Shown: positions 16,865 to 25,870, counted from the stretch's first letter. The stretch: 64,000 nt of DNA from Paractinoplanes ovalisporus (GCF_016834655.1 NZ_JAENHP010000006.1:248001-312000), one strand, 5' to 3'. Notes: generated by a model from the sequence alone, not told the origin. A program made the numbers and translations.

Positions 16865-18421
16865 TCAGGAGGCGATGGTGTTGCGGCCGCTCCACTTAGC
16901 CGCGTAGAGGCGGTCGTCGGCCTCCCGGAAAAGCGTCTCGCCCGACATGCCCTCGGCGAGCGCCGCCAGTCCGACGCTCACGGTGAGTCGTACGCCGGGA
17001 AGAATGTCAGTGCGGGCCACGGCGGCGCGGATACGTTCGGCCACTTCACGGCCCACGTCGAGGTCGCCCCGCAGGAAGACGGTGAACTCGTCGCCGGCGT
17101 AGCGCACCGGGATGTCGTCGGGGCGGCAGTGCGCCCGCAGGATGCGGGCCACCTCTCGCAGCGCCCGGTCACCGGTGGCATGCGAGTACGCGTCGTTGAT
17201 CGCCTTGAAGTGGTCGACGTCGACCAGCAGCAGCACCGTCGGAGCGGTGAGCCGGCCCTGGTCGATGCGCTCCATCAGCAGGTCGAAGCGGCGCCGGTTG
17301 TCCAGCCCAGTCAGCGGGTCACGCAGCACCTCGCGCTCGGCCCGCGCCCGGGCCGCCTCCGACTCCTCCCGCTGCCGGGCCTGCCGCAGCATCGCGAGCC
17401 TCTGCTCCCGCAGCCGCCACAGCTCGCGGGTCTGCCCCTCGACCGCCTCGAACAGGTCACGCCCGGCCTGCCCGTCGTCGGCGGCGAGCGCGGTCAGCGC
17501 CAGTTCGAACCGGATGATCGGCTTCTCGTCGGGCCGGGTGCCGAACCCGCACAGTTCCCGGGCGGCGACAAATTCCGTACGGGCCTCGCTCAGGGCGCCC
17601 TGGGCGCGCAGACTGATGCCGAGGGCCAGATGGGCCATCCGGGCGTACCGGTGGTTCTCGGCCTCGCGCAACGGCATCACCGCCTCGCGGGCCAGCTTCT
17701 CGGCCGGGATCACGTCGCCCAGCTTGGCCAGCGCCGGCGCCAGCATCGAGGCCGCGATCACGTCGTCGGGGCGCTGTTCGACCTGCTGCCGGGTGATCTC
17801 GGCGCTGCGCCGCAACCGGGTCGCGGCCTCGTCGTGCCGGCCCACGTGGCTCAGCCGCAGACCCCAGTGCAGCAGGGTCGCCGCGTGCACGAGGGCGAAG
17901 TTGGCGTGGGTGATGCTCAGCCGCTCGTATGTGGACGCGGCGATTTCGTACATCTCGGCCGCCGTGGCCGCCTCGGCATACGAGCACAGCGCCGAGATCC
18001 GCCGCTCGCCGTCGGTGAACGGCCGGTCGAGCAGCACCGCGGCGCGGGCCAGATGGCCCATCCCGAGGAAGTAGCGTCCACCCAGGACGTCGAGTTGAGC
18101 CAGGTCGCAGAGCGTCTTGGCCTCGCCCAGGCTGGAACCGGCGGCCTGGTGCAGGCGCAGCAGCCGCTCGCCGAGCTCGGCCGCCTCGGCCAGGCGCCCC
18201 AGGAAGAGGTTGGCGTACATCTGCCCCTGGACGAGGAACGGCACGCTGCGTTCGTCGCCCACGGCGTACGCGATGGCGAGGTAGGCGTCGGCGGCCTCCA
18301 GCGCCTCGTGACCGTGACCGGTGTTGGCCAGACGGTGCACCCGGCGTGCCAGCAGGTGCAGCGGCCCGAACGTGGTGACCGGCACCGGCAGCCGCGCACC
18401 CCCCGCGATCTCGCCGTCCAT
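16865..18421 (-). CDS. TPR-GGDEF diguanylate cyclase
   Basis: 518 residues without a membrane span, so cytoplasmic. The N-terminal 330 residues are helical repeats of TPR type. A helical linker (about 310-350, rich in Arg, Glu and Ala) leads to a GGDEF domain. The active-site loop is RYAGDEF, an accepted AGDEF variant, and the inhibitory I-site RxxD (RPDD) sits exactly five residues before it. It therefore probably makes c-di-GMP with product feedback. The start at ATG 18421 follows GATACT by six bases, as in leaderless mRNAs. Confidence 0.88.
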   Translation of the reverse strand: MDGEIAGGARLPVPVTTFGPLHLLARRVHRLANTGHGHEALEAADAYLAIAYAVGDERSVPFLVQGQMYANLFLGRLAEAAELGERLLRLHQAAGSSLGEAKTLCDLAQLDVLGGRYFLGMGHLARAAVLLDRPFTDGERRISALCSYAEAATAAEMYEIAASTYERLSITHANFALVHAATLLHWGLRLSHVGRHDEAATRLRRSAEITRQQVEQRPDDVIAASMLAPALAKLGDVIPAEKLAREAVMPLREAENHRYARMAHLALGISLRAQGALSEARTEFVAARELCGFGTRPDEKPIIRFELALTALAADDGQAGRDLFEAVEGQTRELWRLREQRLAMLRQARQREESEAARARAEREVLRDPLTGLDNRRRFDLLMERIDQGRLTAPTVLLLVDVDHFKAINDAYSHATGDRALREVARILRAHCRPDDIPVRYAGDEFTVFLRGDLDVGREVAERIRAAVARTDILPGVRLTVSVGLAALAEGMSGETLFREADDRLYAAKWSGRNTIAS

Positions 18422-18466
18422 GGTCCCAGTATCAACATTGGACGGGCGATCACCTACGGCGGATGT

Positions 18467-19195
18467 CTATCGATCTGGTGGACGTGGTGTCGCGTACCGG
18501 TCGAGACCGTCGACCAGCAGCTCGAGACCGAGGTCGAAACGGGCCTCGGGACCCCCGCCCATCAGGTCGTCCGCGTATTTCCGGACGTTCGGATAGCGGT
18601 CGGCCGGCAGCTCCTCGAAATATGCCTTGGCCTGCTCGCCGAGTTGCCCGATGTAGGTCTGCTTGTCGCTGCCGGCCTCGCGGACCTGACGCCGCCAGAT
18701 CGAATATTCGTACGCGTCGGCGGTGATGTAGAGAAATATCCGATCCATCGCCCACGAGGCGATCCGGGACGGTATGCCGCCGGCCAGCATCATGCCCAGC
18801 ATCGCCTCGGTGATGAGCAGCGCGTTGGGCCCGGTGGGGATGGTCGCGAGCGCGGCCCGGGCCAGGTCGTTGTGCGCGATCATCGCCGCGTGCCCGGCCC
18901 GGGCGAGTTCCTTGACCTGTTCCTTCCACCGCGGCGGGTCGAGCTCGGGGATCTCGACCAGGCCGCACATCTCGTCGAACATGAGCTGGAGCAGCTCGTC
19001 CTTGCTCGCCACGTGGGCATAGAAGCTGGCCGGGCCGGTGTCGAACTCGGTCGCGAGCCGCCGCATGCTCACGGCGTCGATGCCTTCGGTCTGCACCAGG
19101 CGCAGGGCCGTCCGCACGATCTCGGTCCGGGTGAGCGGGGTCTTGGCGGGCCGGGCGCGGCGGCGCCGGCCGGGCGGCCAGTTCAGGTCGGTCAT
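18467..19195 (-). CDS. TetR-family regulator with TetR_C-type ligand domain
   Basis: 242 residues. The HTH region (SMRRLATEFDTGPASFYAHV) has the FYAHVASKDELL end of Tet-repressor-class proteins. The C-terminal ligand domain has a bulky helical core (GHAAMIAHNDLARAAL). It is divergent from the EmrB/QacA-type MFS gene, with an operator array between them. ATG 19195 lies eight bases after TAAATT (19204-19209 on the minus strand), suggesting a leaderless or nearly leaderless mRNA. Reading further upstream in the same frame is a shadow of the MFS gene. Confidence 0.87.
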   Translation of the reverse strand: MTDLNWPPGRRRRARPAKTPLTRTEIVRTALRLVQTEGIDAVSMRRLATEFDTGPASFYAHVASKDELLQLMFDEMCGLVEIPELDPPRWKEQVKELARAGHAAMIAHNDLARAALATIPTGPNALLITEAMLGMMLAGGIPSRIASWAMDRIFLYITADAYEYSIWRRQVREAGSDKQTYIGQLGEQAKAYFEELPADRYPNVRKYADDLMGGGPEARFDLGLELLVDGLDRYATPRPPDR

Positions 19196-19216
19196 CGCCG
19201 GCAAATTTACTTTGAC

Positions 19217-19267
19217 GCGAACGGCGTTCGCTAGTAGAACGGTGTTCGTATCATACGAACACCGTTC
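19217..19267. promoter_or_regulatory. TetR operator array
   Basis: GCGAACGGCGTTCGC (19217-19231) is a 15-bp palindrome. A second, perfect palindrome of 31 bp (19237-19251 with 19253-19267) is made of GAACGGTGTTCG and its mirror CGAACACCGTTC. The core GAACGGYGTTCG thus occurs three times between the divergent tetR and MFS starts. Confidence 0.88.
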
Positions 19268-19282
19268 GTCAGGGGTCTCATC

Positions 19283-20929
19283 ATGTATTCCGTAATCGAA
19301 GCGGAGCAACGAACGCCGTACCGCTGGCGCTGGGTCGCGCTCTTCGTGATCCTCGCCGTCGAGGTGATGGATCTGCTCGACGCGCTCGTCACCAACATCG
19401 CCGGGCCGGCCATCCGGGCCGAACTGGGCGGCTCCTACAGCCTGATCCAGTGGCTCGGCGCCGCCTACACGCTGGCCATGGCGATCGGCCTGCTCACCGG
19501 GGGCCGCCTGGGCGACATCTTCGGGCGCCGTCGCCTGTTCCTGATCGGCGCCGCCGGGTTCACCCTGGCCTCGCTCGCCTGCGGCCTGGCCCAGACGCCG
19601 GGCCAGCTGATCGCCGGGCGGGCGATCCAGGGCCTGTTCGGCGCGGTGATGCTCCCCCAGGGCCTCGGCATGATCAAGCAGATGTTCTCGCCGGCCGAGC
19701 AGGCCAAGGCGTTCGGCGCGTTCGGCCCGGTCATGGGCCTGTCCTCGGTCGGCGGCCCGATCCTGGCGGGTTGGCTGGTCGACGCCGACTTCTTCGGTTC
19801 CGGCTGGCGGATGATCTTCTTCATCAACCTGCCGCTCGGTGTCTTCGCGGTGATCGGCGCGCTGCGGTTCCTGCCCGAGTTCAAGAGTGAGCGCGTGCCG
19901 CGCCTCGACTGGCTGGGTGTGGTGCTGGCCGCGGCGGGCGCGTTCCTGCTGCTCTATCCGCTGGTGCAGGGTCGCGAGCTGGACTGGCCGGTCTGGTGCT
20001 TCGTGCTGCTGGCCGCCGGCGTCGCCACCTTCGGGTTGTTCTCGATCTATGAGGCCCGCCGGGATCGCCGTGGGCTCGACCCGCTGGTCACGCCGAGCCT
20101 GTTCCGCAAGCGTGCGTTCAGCGGCGGCCTCGCCGTCGGGCTGGTGTTCTTCGCGTCTCTGATCGGCACCGGCCTGGTCTTCACCTTCTATCTGCAGATC
20201 GGCCTGGGCTATTCGCCGCTGAAGGCCGGTCTGACCACGCTGCCGCAGGCCCTGGGCACGGTGGCCGGCTTCGTGGCGGCCGGTTCCGGTCTCAGCGAAC
20301 GCCTCGGTCGCAGACTGCTGCTCATCGGCACGGCCGTGATGATGGCGGGCACGGCCGGGTTCATGCTCACGGTCTGGCTGGCCGGCGCCGCGATCTCCCC
20401 CTGGCGGCTGATCCCGGCCCTGGTCGCGATCGGCGCCGGCATGGGCCTCGCGATGGCGCCGTTCTTCAACATCGTGCTGGCCGGCGTGGACGACGAGGAG
20501 ACCGGTTCGGCCTCGGGCGCGTTGACCTCGGTGCAGCAGCTCGGCGGGGCGTTCGGCATCGCGGTGCTCGGCACGATCTTCTTCGCGCTGGTGCCGGGCC
20601 AGGTCGCCGCGCACGTCGACCCGTCGTCGGCCGAGCTCCAGTCGGTGCTCACCACCGCGGGCGTGCCCGCCGACACGCAGAACGCGGTTGCCCTCGGTCT
20701 GCGTGACTGCCTGCGGGACCGGGCCGGTGAGGACGATCCCGACGTGGTGCCGCCGAGCTGCCGGTCGGCCGCGGCCGATCAACCCCAGGTGCGTGCGTAC
20801 GCCGGTGAGCAGGTCCGAGCCGGCTTCCAGGACGCGACGGTGCTGACCGCCGGGGTGGCCCTGCTGTTGCTGGCGTTCGCCTTCGGCCTGTCCTTCCTGC
20901 TGCCCCGCAAGGCGCGGCCCGACGCCTGA
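19283..20929 (+). CDS. EmrB/QacA-family drug:proton antiporter (14 TM)
   Basis: 548 residues with 14 predicted membrane spans of the DHA2 family. Motif A is GGRLGDIFGRRRLF, motif C-like GPILAGWLVD follows in span 5, and a soluble loop of about 45 residues with two cysteines lies before the last span. ATG 19283 has AGGGG eight bases upstream. The adjacent TetR repressor and its triple operator suggest induction by the exported compound. Substrate unknown. Confidence 0.9.
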   Translation: MYSVIEAEQRTPYRWRWVALFVILAVEVMDLLDALVTNIAGPAIRAELGGSYSLIQWLGAAYTLAMAIGLLTGGRLGDIFGRRRLFLIGAAGFTLASLACGLAQTPGQLIAGRAIQGLFGAVMLPQGLGMIKQMFSPAEQAKAFGAFGPVMGLSSVGGPILAGWLVDADFFGSGWRMIFFINLPLGVFAVIGALRFLPEFKSERVPRLDWLGVVLAAAGAFLLLYPLVQGRELDWPVWCFVLLAAGVATFGLFSIYEARRDRRGLDPLVTPSLFRKRAFSGGLAVGLVFFASLIGTGLVFTFYLQIGLGYSPLKAGLTTLPQALGTVAGFVAAGSGLSERLGRRLLLIGTAVMMAGTAGFMLTVWLAGAAISPWRLIPALVAIGAGMGLAMAPFFNIVLAGVDDEETGSASGALTSVQQLGGAFGIAVLGTIFFALVPGQVAAHVDPSSAELQSVLTTAGVPADTQNAVALGLRDCLRDRAGEDDPDVVPPSCRSAAADQPQVRAYAGEQVRAGFQDATVLTAGVALLLLAFAFGLSFLLPRKARPDA

Positions 20930-20936
20930 TCGCCGT

Positions 20937-21347
20937 TCAGGCCGAGCTTGGGATCGTGGGCAGGCCGGCCTCGCGCCACGCGGCGAAACCGCCCTCGAGA
21001 TCGGTCGCGCGGGACAGGCCGAGATCCTGCAGGGCGGCCGCCGCGAGGCTGCTGGTGTAGCCCTCCTGGCAGGTCACGATCACTTCGAGGGCGTAACTGT
21101 CGGCAAAGGACAGCCGGGCCTCGCTGCGCGGGTCGAGCCGCCACTCCAGCACGTTGCGTTCGATGATCACGGCGCCCGGGATCTCGCCGAACTCGGCGCG
21201 CTGGGCGGCCGGGCGGATGTCGACCAGGACCGCGCCACGACCCACCGCGGCTGCCGTCTCGAGCGGGCCGACCCGGTCGAGACGGGCCCGCGCGTTGGCC
21301 AGGATCTCGTCGATGCCCAGCGACCCGGGCGGGGCCACGGTCACCAC
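20937..21347 (-). CDS. rhodanese-domain sulfurtransferase
   Basis: 136 residues, one rhodanese domain: VLVDIRPAAQRAEFGEIPGA, the active-site loop CQEGYTS with the catalytic cysteine, and the end LEGGFAAWREAGLP. It overlaps the cysteine dioxygenase gene by seven bases and is second in that operon, so it likely handles sulfane sulfur or a thiol product of cysteine breakdown. GTG 21347 is the start. The gene ends seven bases from the convergent MFS gene. Confidence 0.88.
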   Translation of the reverse strand: MVTVAPPGSLGIDEILANARARLDRVGPLETAAAVGRGAVLVDIRPAAQRAEFGEIPGAVIIERNVLEWRLDPRSEARLSFADSYALEVIVTCQEGYTSSLAAAALQDLGLSRATDLEGGFAAWREAGLPTIPSSA

Positions 21348-21814
21348 TGCGCACCGGCCCGTTCCACCGTGAGCACCTCAAGGCTCTCGGGGCCGACGCG
21401 GTATTTGGTCATCGTGGTGAGGGCCGGCCCGTAGACGTGGACGCTGACCGCCGGCCGGTGACCGCGGTTGGTCATGCGGTGCACGTGGTGGCTCCCGAAC
21501 CGGCGGCCGGCGCCCTCGCCCAGCTCACGGGCGGTGACCCGGGGCGCGTGGCCGTCGGTCAGCGACACCGTGTCCTCGGTCAGGGTGCCGCCGAAGACGT
21601 GGAACGCGCCGGCCGAGCCGCCGTGGTCGTGCCACTCGGTGCCCTGCCCCGGCAGCCAGGTCAGCAGCCACACCTCGTAGTCGTCGGCGACGTGCAGCCG
21701 GTGGTACCAGCGGTCGACCGGGTTGAACCGCGGCGCGACCGCCCACTCGTCGGGCTCGGTCGCGAAGCGGGCGGCGATGGCGAGATGGTCGAGTCGGGTG
21801 TCGACGGCGGTCAC
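21341..21814 (-). CDS. cysteine dioxygenase
   Basis: A cupin of 157 residues that oxidises L-cysteine to cysteine sulfinate with Fe(II) and O2. The iron ligands are seen in EWHDHGGSAGAFHVFGG and in HHVHRMTN. The start was placed at GTG 21814, after GAGGAG, rather than at 21838. It is followed by a rhodanese gene in a two-gene sulfur unit, and an inverted repeat lies in the promoter region. Confidence 0.87.
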   Translation of the reverse strand: MTAVDTRLDHLAIAARFATEPDEWAVAPRFNPVDRWYHRLHVADDYEVWLLTWLPGQGTEWHDHGGSAGAFHVFGGTLTEDTVSLTDGHAPRVTARELGEGAGRRFGSHHVHRMTNRGHRPAVSVHVYGPALTTMTKYRVGPESLEVLTVERAGAQW

Positions 21815-21840
21815 GGAAGCTCCTCGCTTTGCATACATTG

Positions 21841-21857
21841 CCTATCAGTCCTATAGG
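21841..21857. promoter_or_regulatory. inverted repeat CCTAT-N7-ATAGG before cysteine dioxygenase
   Basis: CCTAT (21841-21845) and ATAGG (21853-21857) flank seven bases, starting 26 bases upstream of the GTG. The site is AT-rich against its surroundings and suits an operator for a sulfur-responsive regulator. The rest of 21858-22108 shows no gene. Confidence 0.45.
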
Positions 21858-22108
21858 TTTACCGCCACAGTGCCGTCCAGGATAGCGGGAATCGCACGTG
21901 TGTGGCGGAAATCAGCCGATCAGGGTTGCGCGCCGCTCATCGGCACGCGCAAGCGCAGGTCAGCTCGGACAGCAGGCGCTGGCGCACCGCGCCAGATCAA
22001 TCGCCAGGTCGGCGATGAGAGGGATACCCATCCGCTGCATGGTCAACATGGTGGGCGCTTTCGACCGTGATCGTCAAACGGCGTCCAGAATTCGGGAAGC
22101 GCGGTAGG

Positions 22109-23101
22109 TCACCACCAGCCGCGGCGTTTGGCCCAGGTCAGCAGGAGGGCCGACATCACGGTCATGATCGCGAGGATGGCCAGCAACGGGCCGGCCTGGG
22201 TGCGGTCGTTGACGATGATGTTCATGCCGTAGATCGACGACAACGCCGTGATCGGCAGCGTCACCACCGCGATCACGGCCAGCCGCTCGGCCGCGATCGT
22301 CATCTTGGTCTCGGCCCGTACGCGGTAGAACTCGATCACGCCCTGCAGGTATTCGCGCTCCCCGTCGGCCAGGGCGCGGATCCGGGTGAGCTGGTCGACC
22401 ACGTCGTTGATCAACCGCAGCTCCTCGGGCGGCACCCGGGTCTGCAGCGCGGCCACCCGGCCGTACACCTCGGCCCCGAGCGCGCCCATCGTGCGCACCG
22501 CGAGCAGGCCGTGCCGGGCCTGGAACAGCTCTTCCAGGAACTCCTCGGGGTTGCCCATGTGGCCGCCGGTGACCCGCTGCTCCAGCTGCCACACGTCGGA
22601 GGTCAGTTCCTCGATGAAGGCCTCGAGCCGATGGGTCAGCGCTGACGTGATCGCATGGGACAACTCGAACGGGGAGGACGGGCGGAATCGTCCACTTTCG
22701 AGCCGGCGTTGGACGGCCGATGTCTCGCGGAGTGCGACCTCGATCGGCAGATTCGGATTGATCGGCCCGTGCACGGTCACGACGTATTTATCGCCGATCA
22801 ACTGATCGAGTTCGAGATAGTGGACATGCCCGGATGGTCCGCGTTCCGGACCGTGCAAGATCAGGAGTTGTTGATGCGGATATATCCGGACACGAGGCAC
22901 GCGATTTCGTTGCATACAGTCACGGACGGCCAGAGGGTGGCAATCTAACACGTCGGTCAGCATCGCCACGGCTTCGTCACTGCATTCCGGAATGTCCACC
23001 CAGACAAGGGTTTCCGGACGTTCCAGGAGACCGGCCACATCGGCCACCGAGTGTCTCTCGACGGTGTGGCCGTCGAGTGCGAGGACCGTGATCGCGGCCA
23101 T
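22109..23101 (-). CDS. corA: CorA-family divalent metal ion channel
   Basis: 330 residues. A long N-terminal cytoplasmic domain is followed by two C-terminal membrane spans with the YGMN signature at the end of the first. Then comes an acidic/Asn loop (IIVNDRTQAGP) and the final span with a basic tail (TWAKRRGWW). It works as a Mg2+ (or Co2+/Ni2+) channel pentamer. TAGCGT six bases before ATG 23101 suggests a leaderless transcript; GTG 23107 is the alternative start. Confidence 0.88.
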   Translation of the reverse strand: MAAITVLALDGHTVERHSVADVAGLLERPETLVWVDIPECSDEAVAMLTDVLDCHPLAVRDCMQRNRVPRVRIYPHQQLLILHGPERGPSGHVHYLELDQLIGDKYVVTVHGPINPNLPIEVALRETSAVQRRLESGRFRPSSPFELSHAITSALTHRLEAFIEELTSDVWQLEQRVTGGHMGNPEEFLEELFQARHGLLAVRTMGALGAEVYGRVAALQTRVPPEELRLINDVVDQLTRIRALADGEREYLQGVIEFYRVRAETKMTIAAERLAVIAVVTLPITALSSIYGMNIIVNDRTQAGPLLAILAIMTVMSALLLTWAKRRGWW

Positions 23102-23377
23102 GCTCACACGCTAGACCTGAAAGAAGCTCGCGGCACTTAGCCTCTTTCCTGACAGCAAGTGAATCCCGCCCTCCGGAGTCGTCTCGATACGCTCAGTCAG
23201 CGAAATTCGTCTTTTCCTCACCGGATCGGCTCAGCGCCTCAGCCGTTAAGGCGGAAATCGCGCTGAGCAGGCGCTGTGGAATCGAGAAAGCTATATGGTG
23301 ACGTCGCCGCCGAGAACCGGTGCCGGAGGCAACCTCGCCCGCTCCCGGAAGAACCCCCGATCAACGAGGACGGACAA

Positions 23378-24487
23378 GTGTTGAAGTCACGCCGCGGCCT
23401 CCTGGCCGCCGGCCTTGCGATCGCCGTGATCGGCGCGATTGGCGTCGCCTCCACGGTGAATGCGGGTGCCGACCAGATCGCGAGTCCGCCCGAGGCGAGC
23501 TCCGCTCCGGCCGACGCCGACGCTCCCGACTCACAAGCCCCGGCTGACGAAGTCGTCGCCGACGATGTCGCTGTCAAAGAGCCGCCCAGACTGCCCTGGG
23601 GCGACACGCCCAAGAAGCTCAGGAAGGGCCGCGGTGGCGCGTCCAGCAAGTCACTGCGCGACCAGGGTCTCTCCGCCGCCCCGCCGGACGCCAGCGGCTC
23701 GGTGATTCCGGAAGGCGTCGAGGCGCCGAAGGGCCGCAGCACCCGCACCAGCGTGCTGCGCACCGAGATGACCGACGCTGTCCCGCCGAAGCCCCTGGGC
23801 CTCAAGGCGGAGGAGAACAAGGTCAACTACATGTACAACGTCGGCTCGCAGGCCGCCGACACCGCCGGCGTCTACGCCAACATCACCATCGGCCGGCCGG
23901 AGCTCGACAAGACCGACTACCACACGCTGGCCGAGCTGGCGCTGCAGTCGGCCGACGGCCAGCAGGTCGTCGAGGTCGGCTGGACGGTCGACCGCCTGGT
24001 CAACGGTGACGACGACCCGCACCTGTTCGTCTTCAGCTGGATCAACGGCAAGCCGACCTGTTACAACAAGTGCAACTGGGTCCAGTCCGAGGGGTCGATC
24101 GCCCCGGGCGCGACGCTGACCTACGGCGTCACCAAGAAGTTCGGCATCCAGTACTACGAAGACGGCTGGTGGATCGCCTACGACACCGACTGGATCGGCT
24201 ACTTCCCCGAGAAGCACTGGAACGCCGAGGGCGTGAAGTTCAACCGCTCCGGGTTCGTCCAGGTCTTCGGCGAGGTCGCGGCCTCCAAGGACCTGTCCTG
24301 CACCGACATGGGCAACGGCACCATCTCGGCCAAGGACACCGCGGCCCGCGTTTCGAGCGTCACCTTCGTCGAGGGCCCGACGGTCGAGATGTACATCCGC
24401 AGCACGGCCGAGAAGGCCTATCCCGTTTCGCAGCTATCGACACGCTCCTTCCGGTACGGGGGTCCCGGCACAGGAGTCTGCGGCTAG
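23378..24487 (+). CDS. secreted neprosin-like protein
   Basis: 369 residues. GTG 23378 with GAGGA upstream starts a signal peptide (KSRRGLLAAGLAIAVIGAIG) cleaved near NAGA. An acidic/proline-rich propeptide-like stretch runs to about residue 145. The C-terminal half has the neprosin pattern: QVVEVGWTVD (glutamate near 198), HLFVFSWINGKPTCYNKCNW, GWWIAYDTDWIGYFP and a disulfide-type cysteine at SCTDMG. Neprosins are glutamic prolyl endopeptidases described in plants, and bacterial relatives are less studied. The propeptide-like region fits a zymogen. Peptidase activity is inferred. A terminator follows at 24508. Confidence 0.75.
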   Translation: MLKSRRGLLAAGLAIAVIGAIGVASTVNAGADQIASPPEASSAPADADAPDSQAPADEVVADDVAVKEPPRLPWGDTPKKLRKGRGGASSKSLRDQGLSAAPPDASGSVIPEGVEAPKGRSTRTSVLRTEMTDAVPPKPLGLKAEENKVNYMYNVGSQAADTAGVYANITIGRPELDKTDYHTLAELALQSADGQQVVEVGWTVDRLVNGDDDPHLFVFSWINGKPTCYNKCNWVQSEGSIAPGATLTYGVTKKFGIQYYEDGWWIAYDTDWIGYFPEKHWNAEGVKFNRSGFVQVFGEVAASKDLSCTDMGNGTISAKDTAARVSSVTFVEGPTVEMYIRSTAEKAYPVSQLSTRSFRYGGPGTGVCG

Positions 24488-24507
24488 TCGAGGCGCGACA
24501 TGTGACG

Positions 24508-24542
24508 CGATGCCCGGTCCCGGCGAGGGGGACCGGGCATCG
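24508..24542 (+). terminator. intrinsic terminator
   Basis: A 13-bp perfect stem (24508-24520 with 24530-24542), nine-base loop and a T-rich tail, after the neprosin-like gene and before the sigma factor gene. Confidence 0.85.
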
Positions 24543-24641
24543 TTCTTTATTCTGAGAGACCCTGTCCAGGGGCGATCGAACCGAGTTCACCGTTGCGGTG
24601 TACAACGTGGTGGCGAACCGGAGTTCGAGAAGGCGGGCGGG

Positions 24642-25163
24642 ATGAGGCGACGGGTGAGCCCCGACGAGGAGCTGATGACCGCGCTCTACACCGAGCACTA
24701 CGCGGTCCTGCTCAGCTTCGTCCTGCGTTACGTGCATGATCGGCATCGCGCGGAAGACCTCGTACAGGAAACGCTTCTGCGGGCCTGGAAGCACATCGAC
24801 CACCTGGACACCGACCCCGGCCGCACCCGGTCCTATCTGCTGACCATCGCCCGCAACGTGGTCACCAACGCGTGGCGGGCCGAGCAGCGCCGCCCGCACC
24901 TGGTGGCCGACGAGGCCGCGGTGAACGCGATGCCGTCGGCCGACAACGTCGACGAGATGGTCGAGGGCTGGCTGGTGGCCGAGGCGCTGGAACGGCTCTC
25001 GGCCGATCACCAGGCGGTGGTCCGGGCCATGTACTACGAGGGCCAGAGCGTCGCCGACGCCGCTCGCAAACTCTCGGTGCCGGAGGGCACGGTCAAGTCC
25101 CGGGCGTATTACGCGGTGCGGGCGTTGCGCACGGTGTTCGAAGAGATGGGGGTGCTGCGGTGA
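24642..25163 (+). CDS. ECF RNA polymerase sigma factor
   Basis: 173 residues. Region 2 includes LLSFVLRYVHDRHRAEDLVQ with the RAEDLVQETLLRAW core, and region 4 includes GQSVADAARKLSVPEGTVKS. There is no extra C-terminal domain. It overlaps the anti-sigma gene by four bases (GTGA), so the two are coupled. The start at ATG 24642 suits the family length; GTG 24654 is an alternative. The target promoters cannot be told from this window. Confidence 0.9.
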   Translation: MRRRVSPDEELMTALYTEHYAVLLSFVLRYVHDRHRAEDLVQETLLRAWKHIDHLDTDPGRTRSYLLTIARNVVTNAWRAEQRRPHLVADEAAVNAMPSADNVDEMVEGWLVAEALERLSADHQAVVRAMYYEGQSVADAARKLSVPEGTVKSRAYYAVRALRTVFEEMGVLR

Positions 25164-25870
25164 GCACCGACCACGACGAGCTGCACCGGCTGCTCGGGGG
25201 CTATCTGCTGGGTGGGCTCGACGAGGCGGACACCGACCGGCTCGACGCCCATCTGCGCGACTGCGACCGCTGCCGCGACGAGCTCGACCGCCTGGCCGCC
25301 GTGCCTGAGCTGCTGCGCCGCCTGCCCGAAGCGCACCGGGAAGAGCCGGGTGTCGCGTTCTCGCCGGTCAGCATGTCGGCCAAGCCGAGCCAGGAGAACA
25401 TCGACGGCCTGTTGCGCCGGATGCGGGCCGAGCAGTCCCGGCAGAGCCGGGTGGCCGGTGTCCGCTGGTTGGCCGCGGCGGCCGTGGTGCTGGTCGCGGT
25501 GGCGATCGGCTTCGGCGTCCTGCGCGGCAACCGGGAGAACCGGCCGCCTCAGGTGCTGCCCAGCCCCGAGTTGGTGACCGCGCAGTTCCAGCCGGCCGAG
25601 GGCAGCGGCATGGCCGGTCAGGCCGTGCTCACCCCGAAGACGTGGGGGGTGTCGGTGGCCCTCGACGTGAGCAGGCTCAAGGGCCAGGGCCCCTTCCACT
25701 GCGAGGTGCGCGGCCTGTCGGGGCAGGTCGAGCAGGCGATGGTGTGGGGCCCCACCCCGAGCGGCAACGCCAAGGTGATCGGGGCCAGCTCGATCCAGCT
25801 GACCAATGTCAGCCGGATCGAGGTCCTGGACCACGACCGGCACGTGCTGGGCACGGCCGATCTTGAATAG
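25160..25870 (+). CDS. anti-sigma factor with zinc-finger (zf-HC2) domain
   Basis: 236 residues. The N-terminal ZAS motif AHLRDCDRCRDELD gives the H-x3-C-x2-C zinc site. One membrane span lies near 100-120 (WLAAAAVVLVAVAIGFGVLR), followed by an external domain of about 110 residues. This is the layout of RskA/RsrA-like regulators that hold an ECF sigma at the membrane. It overlaps the sigma gene start-to-stop. The outer domain ends with a strand-rich LTNVSRIEVLDHD segment. Confidence 0.9.
   Translation: MSTDHDELHRLLGGYLLGGLDEADTDRLDAHLRDCDRCRDELDRLAAVPELLRRLPEAHREEPGVAFSPVSMSAKPSQENIDGLLRRMRAEQSRQSRVAGVRWLAAAAVVLVAVAIGFGVLRGNRENRPPQVLPSPELVTAQFQPAEGSGMAGQAVLTPKTWGVSVALDVSRLKGQGPFHCEVRGLSGQVEQAMVWGPTPSGNAKVIGASSIQLTNVSRIEVLDHDRHVLGTADLE

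Noticed and set aside
18467..20782. 771-codon minus frame joining the tetR gene to sequence opposite the MFS gene
   Set aside because: Only the part from ATG 19195 is TetR-like; the rest is antisense to a well-supported transporter and would cross the operator region.
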